From: CAVVNN01 sp963749605 | GTDB lineage: Bacteria > Actinomycetota > Thermoleophilia > Solirubrobacterales > 70-9 | Length of the DNA stretch: 64,000 nucleotides | Direction of reading: 5' to 3' | NCBI GenBank assembly: GCA_963749605.1 | Contig: CAVVNN010000004.1 | Span: 558,001 to 622,000 of the forward strand | Part shown: piece after piece, positions 50,652-58,375 of the stretch | How positions within the stretch are numbered: position 1 is the first letter of the stretch | How the letters are laid out: each line of letters starts with the position of its first letter | Made by a program: the position numbers and the translations under genes | The notes under the pieces: generated by a model | The model's database searches: none | The model's input: the letters and a program-made list of their open reading frames with translations, nothing else | Told to the model about the DNA's origin: nothing

Positions 50652-50915
50652 TCAGAGCGCCGTTTGGCGGAGGTGGCAATACGGGCAGTCGCTGACGTCG
50701 AGGCCGATCAGCTGGTCGCAACGGCGGCAGGCGCGGAGGTTCTCCGGCGTGCGCGGAAGCGCCGAGGCGGAGGGCGCGAGGGGCAGCACCATCGCCACCG
50801 GCTTCATCTCCTCGCCGGTCTCCCGGTCGACGTAGACGGCGCCGGGCTCGGCGTGGGCGAGCGCCTCGCGGCCCGAGGCCGGCGCGCGCATCCGGTAGAG
50901 CTGCTTGGGATTCAC
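50652..50915 (-). CDS. Small C-terminal zinc-ribbon protein
   Basis: An 87-residue protein whose end reads ACRRCDQLIGLDVSDCPYCH, a two-CxxC zinc ribbon like the rubredoxin-type tails of double zinc ribbon proteins. The N-terminal half has AVYVDRETGEEMKPVAMVL. GTG start with TAGTCT eight bases upstream. Function unknown; it is divergent from the glycosyltransferase at 50948 and only 32 bases away. Confidence 0.7.
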   Translation of the reverse strand: MNPKQLYRMRAPASGREALAHAEPGAVYVDRETGEEMKPVAMVLPLAPSASALPRTPENLRACRRCDQLIGLDVSDCPYCHLRQTAL

Positions 50916-50947
50916 GGCCGCGAAGACTAATAGCTTGGGCGGAACCG

Positions 50948-52396
50948 ATGCGCGTGCTCATCTTCCACGGCTACATGCTGCGCGGGACCGGCAGCAACAT
51001 CTACAACGCCAGCCTCGCTCGGGCGCTGGCCCGGCTCGGCCATGAGGTCCATCTGCTTTGCCAGGACCGCGAGGTCCAGCTGGAGGGCGTCCAGATCCAT
51101 AATCCGGATATCGGCGGCCTGCTGCCGGTCTACGTGAAAGATCCGTACGAGGGCTTCGAGGTGAAGGCCTTCCCGGAGCTGACCGACGAGGAGCTGGATC
51201 GCTACATCGGCGCGAATGTCGCCGCCGTCCGCGAGGCGGCGTCCCAGGCCGGTGGCATCGACGCGTCGCTCGCCAACCACCTGGTCATGGGCCCGGCAAT
51301 CCTTGCCCGCGCCGCCATCGGGTCCTTCGCCGCCAAGATCCACGGCTCCGCCCTCGAGTACACGGTCAAGCCCAATCCCCGTTTCCTGCCCTACGCCCGC
51401 GAGGGCATGGAAGCCGCCTCCGGCGTCCTTGTCGGCTCCCACCACACCGCCGAGTCCCTCTGGGCAGCGCTTCCCGACGTGCCCGGTCTTCGAGAGAAGA
51501 CGCGCCTGGGTCCCCCCGGCGTGGACACCGATGAGTTCAGGCCACCCCCGGCCACGGGTCCTGACGCGGGGAGGGGGGCCTGCGGGCGGGCAGGTGTGTC
51601 CGTTCTCGGCCCCCCTCCCCGCGCCACCCGCGGAAGGGGCGTCTCCGGCTCAACGGAGAGTGCAGCGGGTCCTCTGATCGTGTTCGTCGGCAAGCTGATC
51701 GTGTCGAAGGGCGTCGACCTGCTGATAGCCGCGTGGCCGTTGGTCAGGAGGGCCCACCCAGGTGCGCGGCTGCAGATCGCTGGGTACGGCGAGTACGAGA
51801 GCGGCCTACGCAGGTTGCTGGCGGCGCTCGAGTGCGGCGATCTGGACGATGCGCGTGAGGTTGCTCGGTTGGGATGGAGCCTCGAGGGCGGGGAGGAGAA
51901 GCCGCTGTCGACTCTCTCTGCTTTTCTGGCCGATCCGCCTCCCGGCTATGCGGAGGCGGCGAAAGGCGCGGCCGGCTCGGTCGAGCTCGTCGGGCGCCTC
52001 GAGCACCACGAGGTCGCCGAGCTGCTGCCGTACGCGGAGGCGCTGGTCATGCCAAGCACGTTTCCAGAGGCATTCGGGATGGTCGCTGCGGAGGCGGCTG
52101 CGTGCGGAGCCTTGCCGGTCTCCGCCGACCATTCCGGGATGCGGGAGGTGTCCCGCCAGCTCGCCGCGGCGCTGCCGGAGAGGGTCGGCCGGCTGACGTC
52201 GTTCTCGGTCGCGGAGGGGGCGGTCGAGGCGATCGCCGAGCGGCTCAGCGGCTGGTTGGCGCTCCCCGAGAAGGAGCGGAAGGCGGCCCGGGAGAAGCTG
52301 ATCGAGACAGCCGGCCGGCTGTGGAGCTGGGAGGGCGTGGCCCGCGGGGTCGTGGCAGCCTCACGGGGCGAGCTCGACCGTCTGCCGCTTGCGTAG
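50948..52396 (+). CDS. Glycosyltransferase family 4, with in-frame palindromic insert
   Basis: A 482-residue GT-B enzyme. MRVLIFHGYMLRGTGSNIYN begins the acceptor domain, PLIVFVGKLIVSKGVDLLIA begins the donor domain, and MPSTFPEAFGMVAAEAAACG is the nucleotide-sugar motif. Between them, residues about 200-242 are a Gly/Arg/Pro-rich stretch encoded by a perfect inverted repeat (51555-51630) that looks inserted into the interdomain linker without breaking the frame. The N-terminal part resembles glycogen-synthase-like starch enzymes. The acceptor is unknown. No clear ribosome site. Confidence 0.87.
   Translation: MRVLIFHGYMLRGTGSNIYNASLARALARLGHEVHLLCQDREVQLEGVQIHNPDIGGLLPVYVKDPYEGFEVKAFPELTDEELDRYIGANVAAVREAASQAGGIDASLANHLVMGPAILARAAIGSFAAKIHGSALEYTVKPNPRFLPYAREGMEAASGVLVGSHHTAESLWAALPDVPGLREKTRLGPPGVDTDEFRPPPATGPDAGRGACGRAGVSVLGPPPRATRGRGVSGSTESAAGPLIVFVGKLIVSKGVDLLIAAWPLVRRAHPGARLQIAGYGEYESGLRRLLAALECGDLDDAREVARLGWSLEGGEEKPLSTLSAFLADPPPGYAEAAKGAAGSVELVGRLEHHEVAELLPYAEALVMPSTFPEAFGMVAAEAAACGALPVSADHSGMREVSRQLAAALPERVGRLTSFSVAEGAVEAIAERLSGWLALPEKERKAAREKLIETAGRLWSWEGVARGVVAASRGELDRLPLA
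51555..51630. repeat. Palindromic element inside the glycosyltransferase gene
   Basis: CGCGGGGAGGGGGGCC at 51565-51580 and its exact reverse complement at 51608-51623 enclose a 27-base spacer. The stem extends outward as CGGGT/ACCCG (51555-51559 with 51626-51630) across a small internal loop. As RNA it would make a very stable hairpin within the coding region. It falls in the linker between the two domains and keeps the frame. I see no second copy in this window. Confidence 0.85.
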
Positions 52397-52411
52397 AATG
52401 CGCCCCCGCCG

Positions 52412-53203
52412 ATGATGGGCCGCCTGCCGATAGCGAGGATGATCGCCGCAACCGTTGCGCTGGCCGCGGCGATTTCCGCCGTGATGCTCTCGATCAACTG
52501 GAACGGCCAGGAGGCCTCGACGGCCGCGCCCAAGATCGACGACCTGCTCAACGTGATGATCGTGCTTTCGGCCTTCGTCTTCTCGCTGGTCGTGGTGATG
52601 CTCTTCTACGCGCTGTGGAAGTTCAAAGCCAAGCCGGGCGACGAATCCGACGGCGAGCCGATCCACGGCAACACGCGGCTGGAGGTCGCCTGGACCCTGA
52701 TCCCGACGATCATCGTCCTCTTCGGCGGCGGTTACAGCTGGGCCGTGCTGAACGAAATCGAACAGCGCGGCAAGGACCCGCTGACCGTTGACGTCTTCTC
52801 CCAGCAGTACGCCTGGAGCTTCGGCTATCCGGGCAAGGGGATGGCCTGGTCACAGGGCGAGCTGCACGTGCCAGTGAACCGGCAGGTCCAGTTCAAGATG
52901 CACTCCCAGGACGTGATCCACTCGTTCTGGGTGCCCGAGTGGCGGATCAAGAAAGACAACGTCCCCGGGATCACGACGACGGCGGTCGTCACTCCCGACA
53001 GGGCCGGCACATACCAGCTCATCTGCGCCGAGCTCTGCGGCTTCGGCCACGCCGCGATGCGGGCCAAGGTCGTCGTCCAGCCGCCGGCCGAGTTCCGCGA
53101 ATGGGTCGCCGGGCTGAAGGAAAAGGTGCCGCCGCCCCTGATGGAATCGATCGTCCAGGACACGGAGACCAACCCGGTGCCGCTGGGCGCTGGCGGGGCA
53201 TAA
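52412..53203 (+). CDS. coxB: Cytochrome c oxidase subunit II
   Basis: A 263-residue subunit with two N-terminal membrane helices (about 8-28 and 46-68) and a cupredoxin domain outside. The CuA site is complete: QDVIHSFWVPEW provides a histidine and CAELCGFGHAAM provides two cysteines, a histidine and a methionine. TAGAAT lies 12 bases before the ATG. First gene of the cox operon. Confidence 0.97.
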   Translation: MMGRLPIARMIAATVALAAAISAVMLSINWNGQEASTAAPKIDDLLNVMIVLSAFVFSLVVVMLFYALWKFKAKPGDESDGEPIHGNTRLEVAWTLIPTIIVLFGGGYSWAVLNEIEQRGKDPLTVDVFSQQYAWSFGYPGKGMAWSQGELHVPVNRQVQFKMHSQDVIHSFWVPEWRIKKDNVPGITTTAVVTPDRAGTYQLICAELCGFGHAAMRAKVVVQPPAEFREWVAGLKEKVPPPLMESIVQDTETNPVPLGAGGA

Positions 53204-53216
53204 TGGAGGCGATCTG

Positions 53217-55121
53217 ATGGCGGCTGCGATCAAGCGACCGGGGTGGCTTCGAGGAGCGCTCGGCATGGTGGCGGCCGGGGCCTTCGGCTTCGGCCTCGTG
53301 GTCGCTCTGCGCGCCATCTCCGGCCTGCCTGTCTACCAGACCGAACAGACCGGTTACCCGCAGGTGGTCGTGCCGCTGATCACCTCCTCGCTGGGCTTTC
53401 TCGCCGGCTTCGGCTGTTTCGACTACTGGCTGCGCTGGGCGGCTGGGATGCCGACGATCCCCGACGACCACTCCCAGCACGGGGCCCGCAGCTGGCGCGA
53501 TTACTTCCGCTTCAACACCGATCACAAGGTGATCGGCATCCAGTACATCTGCACCACCTTCTTCTTCTTCTTTCTCAGCGGCCTGATCGCGATGCTGATC
53601 CGGGCCGAGCTGGCCCAGCCCGGCACCCAAATCGTCGACGCGGCGACCTACAACAGCCTCTTCTCCACCCATGCGGTGCTGATGATCTTCGTCTTCGTGA
53701 TCCCGGTCTTCGCGGGGATCGCCAACTACGTGCTGCCGCTGATGATCGGCGCGCCGGATATGGCCTTCCCGCGGCTGAACGCGCTCAGCTTCTGGATGCT
53801 GCCGCTGGCCGGCCTGCTCTTCGTCGGCAGCTTCCTCGCCCCGGGTGGCGCCTTCGACGCCGGCTGGACGGGCTACGCGCCGCTCTCGACCGGCGCGCCG
53901 CTGGGTCAGTCGTTCTTCAACCTGGGAGTGCAGTTCGCCGGCGCCTCCTCGATCGCGACGGCGCTCAACTTCCTGGTCACGATCATCACGATGCGGGCGC
54001 CGGGGATGAACTTCTGGCGGATGCCGCTGCTGGTCTGGGCCAACCTCTCGACCTCGCTGCTGGTCGTCGCCGCGACGCCGTTCATCGCCGGGGCCCAGTT
54101 CATGGTCCTCTTCGACCGCATCCTCCACACCAACTTCTTCCAGTTCAGCGGCGGCGGCGACGTGATCAGCTACCAGCACATCTTCTGGTTCTACTCGCAC
54201 CCGGCCGTCTACATCATGATGCTGCCCGGGTTCGGGATCATCTCGGAGGTCATCTCCACCCACGCCCGCAAACCGATCTTCGGTTACCGGCTGATGGCGC
54301 TGGCGCTGCTCGGGATCGTCGTGCTCAGCTACTCGGTCTGGGCGCACCACATGTTCGTCGCCGGGATGTTCAGCTGGCTGCGGGTGCCGATGATGATCAC
54401 CACGCTGCTGATCGCGGTGCCGACCGGGATCAAGATCTTCTCCTGGCTGGGCACCCTCTACTTCGGCAAGATCCACACCTACTCGACGGCGATGATGTTC
54501 GCGCTCGCCTTCATCGTCACCTTCACGATCGGCGGAATCAGCGGCGTCATGCTGGGCATGGTGCCGATCGACATCCACGTCTCCGACACCTACTTCATCG
54601 TCGCCCACATTCACTTCGTGCTGTTCGGCGGCTCGGTGTTCACGATCTTCGCCGGGATCTATCACTGGTTCCCGAAGATGACCGGGCGGATGTACGACGA
54701 GAAGCTCGGTCGGATCCACTTCTGGGGCACCCTGGTCTGCACCTGGGGCACCTTCATCCCGATGCACTGGATCGGGATGGACGGGATGCCGCGGCGGGTC
54801 GCCGACTACGCCAGCCAGTTCGGCGAGTGGAACCTGCTGATCAGCGTATTCGCCTTCGGCCTCGGCGCCGTCCAGCTCGTCTTCCTCTACAACATGATCG
54901 TCAGCTGGCGCTTCGGCCCGCGCGCCGAGGCCAACCCCTGGCGGGCGAACTCGATCGAGTGGCAGGTCTCCTCGCCGCCGCCGGTCTTCAACTTCGACGA
55001 GATCCCGCGCGTCGTCGGCGGTCCCTACGAGTACGGGGTACCCGGCGCCCGGCACGCGATCATGGCGGGCGAGGGCGCCGAGGTTCCCGCAACGGAGCCC
55101 AGCGTGGTGGGGTCCAGATGA
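53217..55121 (+). CDS. coxA: Cytochrome c oxidase subunit I (A2-type heme-copper oxidase)
   Basis: A 634-residue subunit with the 12-helix core plus an extra N-terminal helix pair. Heme and CuB ligands appear in FSTHAVLMIF, WFYSHPAVYIMMLPGFG, SVWAHHMF and VAHIHFVLFGG. In helix VI the motif is YSHPAVY: the glutamate of the A1-type GHPEVY is absent and a Tyr-Ser pair stands in, defining an A2-type enzyme. RBS GGAGG. The stop overlaps the next gene as ATGA. Confidence 0.97.
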   Translation: MAAAIKRPGWLRGALGMVAAGAFGFGLVVALRAISGLPVYQTEQTGYPQVVVPLITSSLGFLAGFGCFDYWLRWAAGMPTIPDDHSQHGARSWRDYFRFNTDHKVIGIQYICTTFFFFFLSGLIAMLIRAELAQPGTQIVDAATYNSLFSTHAVLMIFVFVIPVFAGIANYVLPLMIGAPDMAFPRLNALSFWMLPLAGLLFVGSFLAPGGAFDAGWTGYAPLSTGAPLGQSFFNLGVQFAGASSIATALNFLVTIITMRAPGMNFWRMPLLVWANLSTSLLVVAATPFIAGAQFMVLFDRILHTNFFQFSGGGDVISYQHIFWFYSHPAVYIMMLPGFGIISEVISTHARKPIFGYRLMALALLGIVVLSYSVWAHHMFVAGMFSWLRVPMMITTLLIAVPTGIKIFSWLGTLYFGKIHTYSTAMMFALAFIVTFTIGGISGVMLGMVPIDIHVSDTYFIVAHIHFVLFGGSVFTIFAGIYHWFPKMTGRMYDEKLGRIHFWGTLVCTWGTFIPMHWIGMDGMPRRVADYASQFGEWNLLISVFAFGLGAVQLVFLYNMIVSWRFGPRAEANPWRANSIEWQVSSPPPVFNFDEIPRVVGGPYEYGVPGARHAIMAGEGAEVPATEPSVVGSR

Positions 55122-55996
55122 GCGCCGAGGGGGCCGAAGGCCGGCCGCTGCTGATCTTCCTCAACGAGGTGGCGGGCGGGCGCAAGCTGCTGCAGGCGGT
55201 CCGCGAGCGGGTCGAGGAGGTTCCCTATGTCGCGGTCGCGTCGCCGCAGAACCAGCCGGCCGTCGGCCAGCTGATCGACTCCGGCGAGCTGCGCGAGGCG
55301 GCGCGGGCGCGGGTCGAGGTGACGATGTCGGTGCTGTCGGAGTTCGGCATCGAGTCGGTCGGCGAGGTGATGGACCCCGACTCGGCGCTGGCCCTCGACG
55401 ATGCGGTGCGCGCGCACGAGCCGGGCGAGGTCCTGCTCTCCTGCCTATACGAGACGCGCTTCGGCATCAAACGCAAGGACCTGGTCGAGTGGGCCAAGGC
55501 GCGCTTCGAACCGGAGACGACGGTGACCCACATCCCGGTGCGGATCGAAGACGACGCGGTTCGCTGGGACGTGATCCACACCCTGGTCGTGGCCACCCAG
55601 ACCGTCGCCACGCCGGACCTCGTCAACCGGCTCAAGGAACGCGCGGCGGAGCGCCCCCACCGCTACACGATCATCTGCCCGCGCTCCGAAGACGTCACCG
55701 AGGCCGAGATCGTCCGCAGCCTCGCCTCGACCATGGCCGAGCTGTACCGCGCCGACGTCGACGTGACCGGCCAGCCGATGAGCCCCGACCCCTTCCACGC
55801 CGTCAAGAACGCGGTCGAGCACTACCGGCTCGACGAGATCCTGATCTCGACCTTCGCCAGCGAGCGGTCGCGCTGGCTCGATGACGGCCTGGTCGGCAAG
55901 GTCCGCGAGATCACCGAGAAGCCGGTCGAGCACCTCGAGGTAGGCCGACCCGCTGCGGCCGTGGCGGCTGCGGTCGCCGAGGGAGGGGCAAGCTGA
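55118..55996 (+). CDS. Tandem-repeat USP-like protein within the cox operon
   Basis: A 292-residue soluble protein made of two similar halves of about 130 residues. Each half has a beta strand (PLLIFLNEVAGGRKLLQAV and HTLVVATQTVATPDLVNRL), a second strand ending YVAVASPQNQP or YTIICPRSED, a helix, then an acidic DPDSALALDDAVR or SPDPFHAVKNAV segment and a hydrophobic strand EVLLSCLYE or EILISTFASE. This resembles a duplicated universal-stress/alpha-beta fold, though no ATP-binding GxxG signature is clear. It overlaps coxA and touches coxC, so it is expressed with them; function unknown. Confidence 0.75.
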   Translation: MSAEGAEGRPLLIFLNEVAGGRKLLQAVRERVEEVPYVAVASPQNQPAVGQLIDSGELREAARARVEVTMSVLSEFGIESVGEVMDPDSALALDDAVRAHEPGEVLLSCLYETRFGIKRKDLVEWAKARFEPETTVTHIPVRIEDDAVRWDVIHTLVVATQTVATPDLVNRLKERAAERPHRYTIICPRSEDVTEAEIVRSLASTMAELYRADVDVTGQPMSPDPFHAVKNAVEHYRLDEILISTFASERSRWLDDGLVGKVREITEKPVEHLEVGRPAAAVAAAVAEGGAS

Positions 55997-55997
55997 G

Positions 55998-56624
55998 ATG
56001 GAGAGCGCAACCGCAACCCTGGGGCACGGTCACGCCGAGGAGCACCACGGCCCGCCCGAGGCCAACCAGAGCTCCCGCATCGACCGCCAGACCCTCGGCA
56101 TCCTGCTCTTCATCGTCTCGGAGGTGATGCTGTTCGGCGCCTTCTTCGCCTCCTACTTCTTCCTCCGCGTCGTCGTCCACCCGCCGACCTGGCCGCCCGA
56201 GCCGTTCAAGCTGCCGGTCGCGGTCGCCGGGGTCAACACGGCGATCCTTGTTTCCTCCAGCTTCACGGTTCACTACGCCCTTGAGTCGATCCGGCGGGGG
56301 AACCGCAGGGGACTGAAACTCGGCCTGGTGCTGACCTGGATGCTGGGAGCGACCTTCCTCTTCATCCAGATCAACGAGTACTCCCACATCGGCTTCAGCG
56401 CCCGCGACCTCGCCTTCGGCTCGATCTTCTACGGCCTCACCGGCCTCCACGGCGCCCACGTCTTCGTCGGGCTGATGCTGCTCAGCTTCGCCACGATCCG
56501 CGCCTTCCGCGGCCACTTCGGCCCCAAGGCGGAGGACCACCTGGGCGTCGAGGTGCCCGGCATCTACTGGCACTTCGTAGACGTGATGTGGATCATCGTC
56601 TACACCGCGGTCTACATCCTCTAG
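55998..56624 (+). CDS. coxC: Cytochrome c oxidase subunit III
   Basis: A 208-residue subunit with five membrane helices. LLFIVSEVMLFGAFFASYFF carries the conserved glutamate, HIGFSARDLAFGSIFYGLTG and LHGAHVFVGLMLL are typical, and it ends YWHFVDVMWIIVYTAVYIL. It begins one base after the stop of the tandem-repeat gene. No coxD/subunit IV was found after it. Confidence 0.95.
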   Translation: MESATATLGHGHAEEHHGPPEANQSSRIDRQTLGILLFIVSEVMLFGAFFASYFFLRVVVHPPTWPPEPFKLPVAVAGVNTAILVSSSFTVHYALESIRRGNRRGLKLGLVLTWMLGATFLFIQINEYSHIGFSARDLAFGSIFYGLTGLHGAHVFVGLMLLSFATIRAFRGHFGPKAEDHLGVEVPGIYWHFVDVMWIIVYTAVYIL

Positions 56625-56685
56625 AAACCACTCTGGAAAGCCAGTGGGGCATAAGTCCGACCGGTCTGCTCTGGGAAGGATTGGC

Positions 56686-57285
56686 GTGAAGCTCAAGATT
56701 CCGAGGCCGAGGACCCGAGGCGGCGGGCTGATAGAGCTGGTCGTGATCGTCGCGCTGGCGCTGAGTCTGGCATTTGCGGTTCAGGCCTGGGCGGTCAAGC
56801 CCTACCAGATCCCGTCGGGCTCGATGGAACCGACGCTCGACGTTGGCCAAAGGGTCCTTGTCAATCGCTTCGTCTACCACTTCGAAGACCCGTCGATCGG
56901 CGACATCGTCGTCTTCCACCCGCCGGCCAGCCTCCAATGCGGCGTCGAACCCAAGGCCGGCGAACCCTGTCCGAAATCGCATGCAGGAGAGTCGAGCCAG
57001 AATTTCATCAAGCGGATCGTCGCCGGGCCAGGCGACACGCTCAGTGTTCGCGAAGGACACCCGGTCATCGACGGCGTCGAGAAGCTCAACGAGCCCTATA
57101 TCCGGCCCTGCGCCGGTTGCACCATGCCGAAAACGATCACGATCCCTCCCGACCACTACTTCATGATGGGCGACAACCGGGGCAACAGCGACGACAGCCG
57201 CTTCTGGGGCCCCATCCCTCGCAACTGGATCATCGGTGAGGCCTTCGCCACCTACTGGCCGCCCGACCGCGTCGGGACTCTGTAG
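56686..57285 (+). CDS. lepB: Signal peptidase I
   Basis: A 199-residue type I signal peptidase with one N-terminal membrane helix (about 15-36). The catalytic serine is in IPSGSMEPTL, the lysine in NFIKRIVAGPGD, and the C-terminal FMMGDNRGNSDDSRFWGPI block is canonical. A 26-residue insert rich in Cys, Lys and Glu (CGVEPKAGEPCPKSH) lies between boxes C and D. GTG 56686 with GGAAGGA is preferred to GTG 56644. Confidence 0.95.
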   Translation: MKLKIPRPRTRGGGLIELVVIVALALSLAFAVQAWAVKPYQIPSGSMEPTLDVGQRVLVNRFVYHFEDPSIGDIVVFHPPASLQCGVEPKAGEPCPKSHAGESSQNFIKRIVAGPGDTLSVREGHPVIDGVEKLNEPYIRPCAGCTMPKTITIPPDHYFMMGDNRGNSDDSRFWGPIPRNWIIGEAFATYWPPDRVGTL

Positions 57286-57333
57286 GGACGCGGCTCTTCA
57301 GAGCTCCAAGGGGTGAGATCGTGGCATTGCCGG

Positions 57334-57339
57334 GATAAT
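57334..57339 (+). promoter_or_regulatory. Predicted -10 element, leaderless type
   Basis: GATAAT followed by 6 bases and GTG at 57346. This supports a leaderless start there, not the in-frame codon at 57313. Confidence 0.5.
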
Positions 57340-57345
57340 CGTCAC

Positions 57346-58344
57346 GTGCTCACCGTCGCCGTCACAGGTCCCACTGGGGAGATCGGCAAGCCGTTCGTCG
57401 CGGCGCTGGAGCGGATGCCGGAGGTGGAGCGGGTGATTGGGATGGCGCGGCGCCGCTTCGACCCAGCCGAGCATCACTGGGGGGACAAGGTGGAGTACCG
57501 GCGCGGGGACATCCTCGACCGCGAGTCCGTCGAGGAGCTGGTGGAGGGCGCCGACGTCGTCGTCCACCTCGCCTTCGTCATCGTCGCCGGCCGCGGTGAG
57601 AGCCGCGAGATCAACCTGACCGGCTCGCGCAACGTCTTCGAGGCCGCCGCCAGCGCCGGCGCCAAGCGCCTCGTCTACACCTCCTCGGTCGCCGCCTACG
57701 GCTTCCGCCGCGACCTGCCCGAGCTGCTGACAGAGGACCTGCCGGTGCGGGGAACCGCACGCCATCCCTACTCCGCCCACAAGGCGGAGGTCGAGGCGGT
57801 TCTGGCCGAGGCGCTGGAGGGCTCCGATACCGGCGCCTACGTCTTCCGCCCCTGCATCGTCGCGGGACCGGAGGCGACGCTGCTGCTCGACATGATCCCC
57901 CTGCTCGCAATCGCGCAGAGGATCCCCGGCCCGCTGCGTTGGGCGCTGGGCAAGGTGCCCGAGCTGCGGCCGGTGCTGCCGGACCCCGGGGTGCCGTTCC
58001 AGCTGGTCCACCACGACGACGTGGCCGCGGCCCTGTGCGCGGCGGTGATCGGCGAGGGCAGTCCGGGCGTCTACAACCTCGCCGGGCCGGGGAAGCTGAC
58101 GATCTCCGACCTCGCCCACGCGCTGGGTTGGCACGCCGTGCCGGCGCCCCAGCTCGCCGTTGGCGCTGCCGCCGAGGCGGTGGCGCTGCTGCCGTTCCTG
58201 CCCGATGAGGCCGCGTGGATCGAGACAGTCCGTCGCCCGGTGCTGATGGACGTCTCCCGCGCCCGCAGAAAGCTGCACTGGATGCCGCACCACGACGCTC
58301 TCCAGACCCTGCGGGAAACGGTGGCCGCCGCCAGGGCCGGCTGA
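57346..58344 (+). CDS. NAD-dependent epimerase/dehydratase (extended SDR)
   Basis: A 332-residue extended short-chain dehydrogenase. From GTG 57346 it reads MLTVAVTGPTGEIGKPFVAA with the TGxxGxxG cofactor loop; DVVVHLAFV, YTSSVAAYG and the catalytic YSAHK motif follow. The C-terminal DEAAWIETVRRPVLMDVSRA segment selects the sugar substrate, which is unknown. Confidence 0.9.
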   Translation: MLTVAVTGPTGEIGKPFVAALERMPEVERVIGMARRRFDPAEHHWGDKVEYRRGDILDRESVEELVEGADVVVHLAFVIVAGRGESREINLTGSRNVFEAAASAGAKRLVYTSSVAAYGFRRDLPELLTEDLPVRGTARHPYSAHKAEVEAVLAEALEGSDTGAYVFRPCIVAGPEATLLLDMIPLLAIAQRIPGPLRWALGKVPELRPVLPDPGVPFQLVHHDDVAAALCAAVIGEGSPGVYNLAGPGKLTISDLAHALGWHAVPAPQLAVGAAAEAVALLPFLPDEAAWIETVRRPVLMDVSRARRKLHWMPHHDALQTLRETVAAARAG

Positions 58345-58375
58345 TCGGATGACCTGCTGAGACGGGCGGCGCGCC

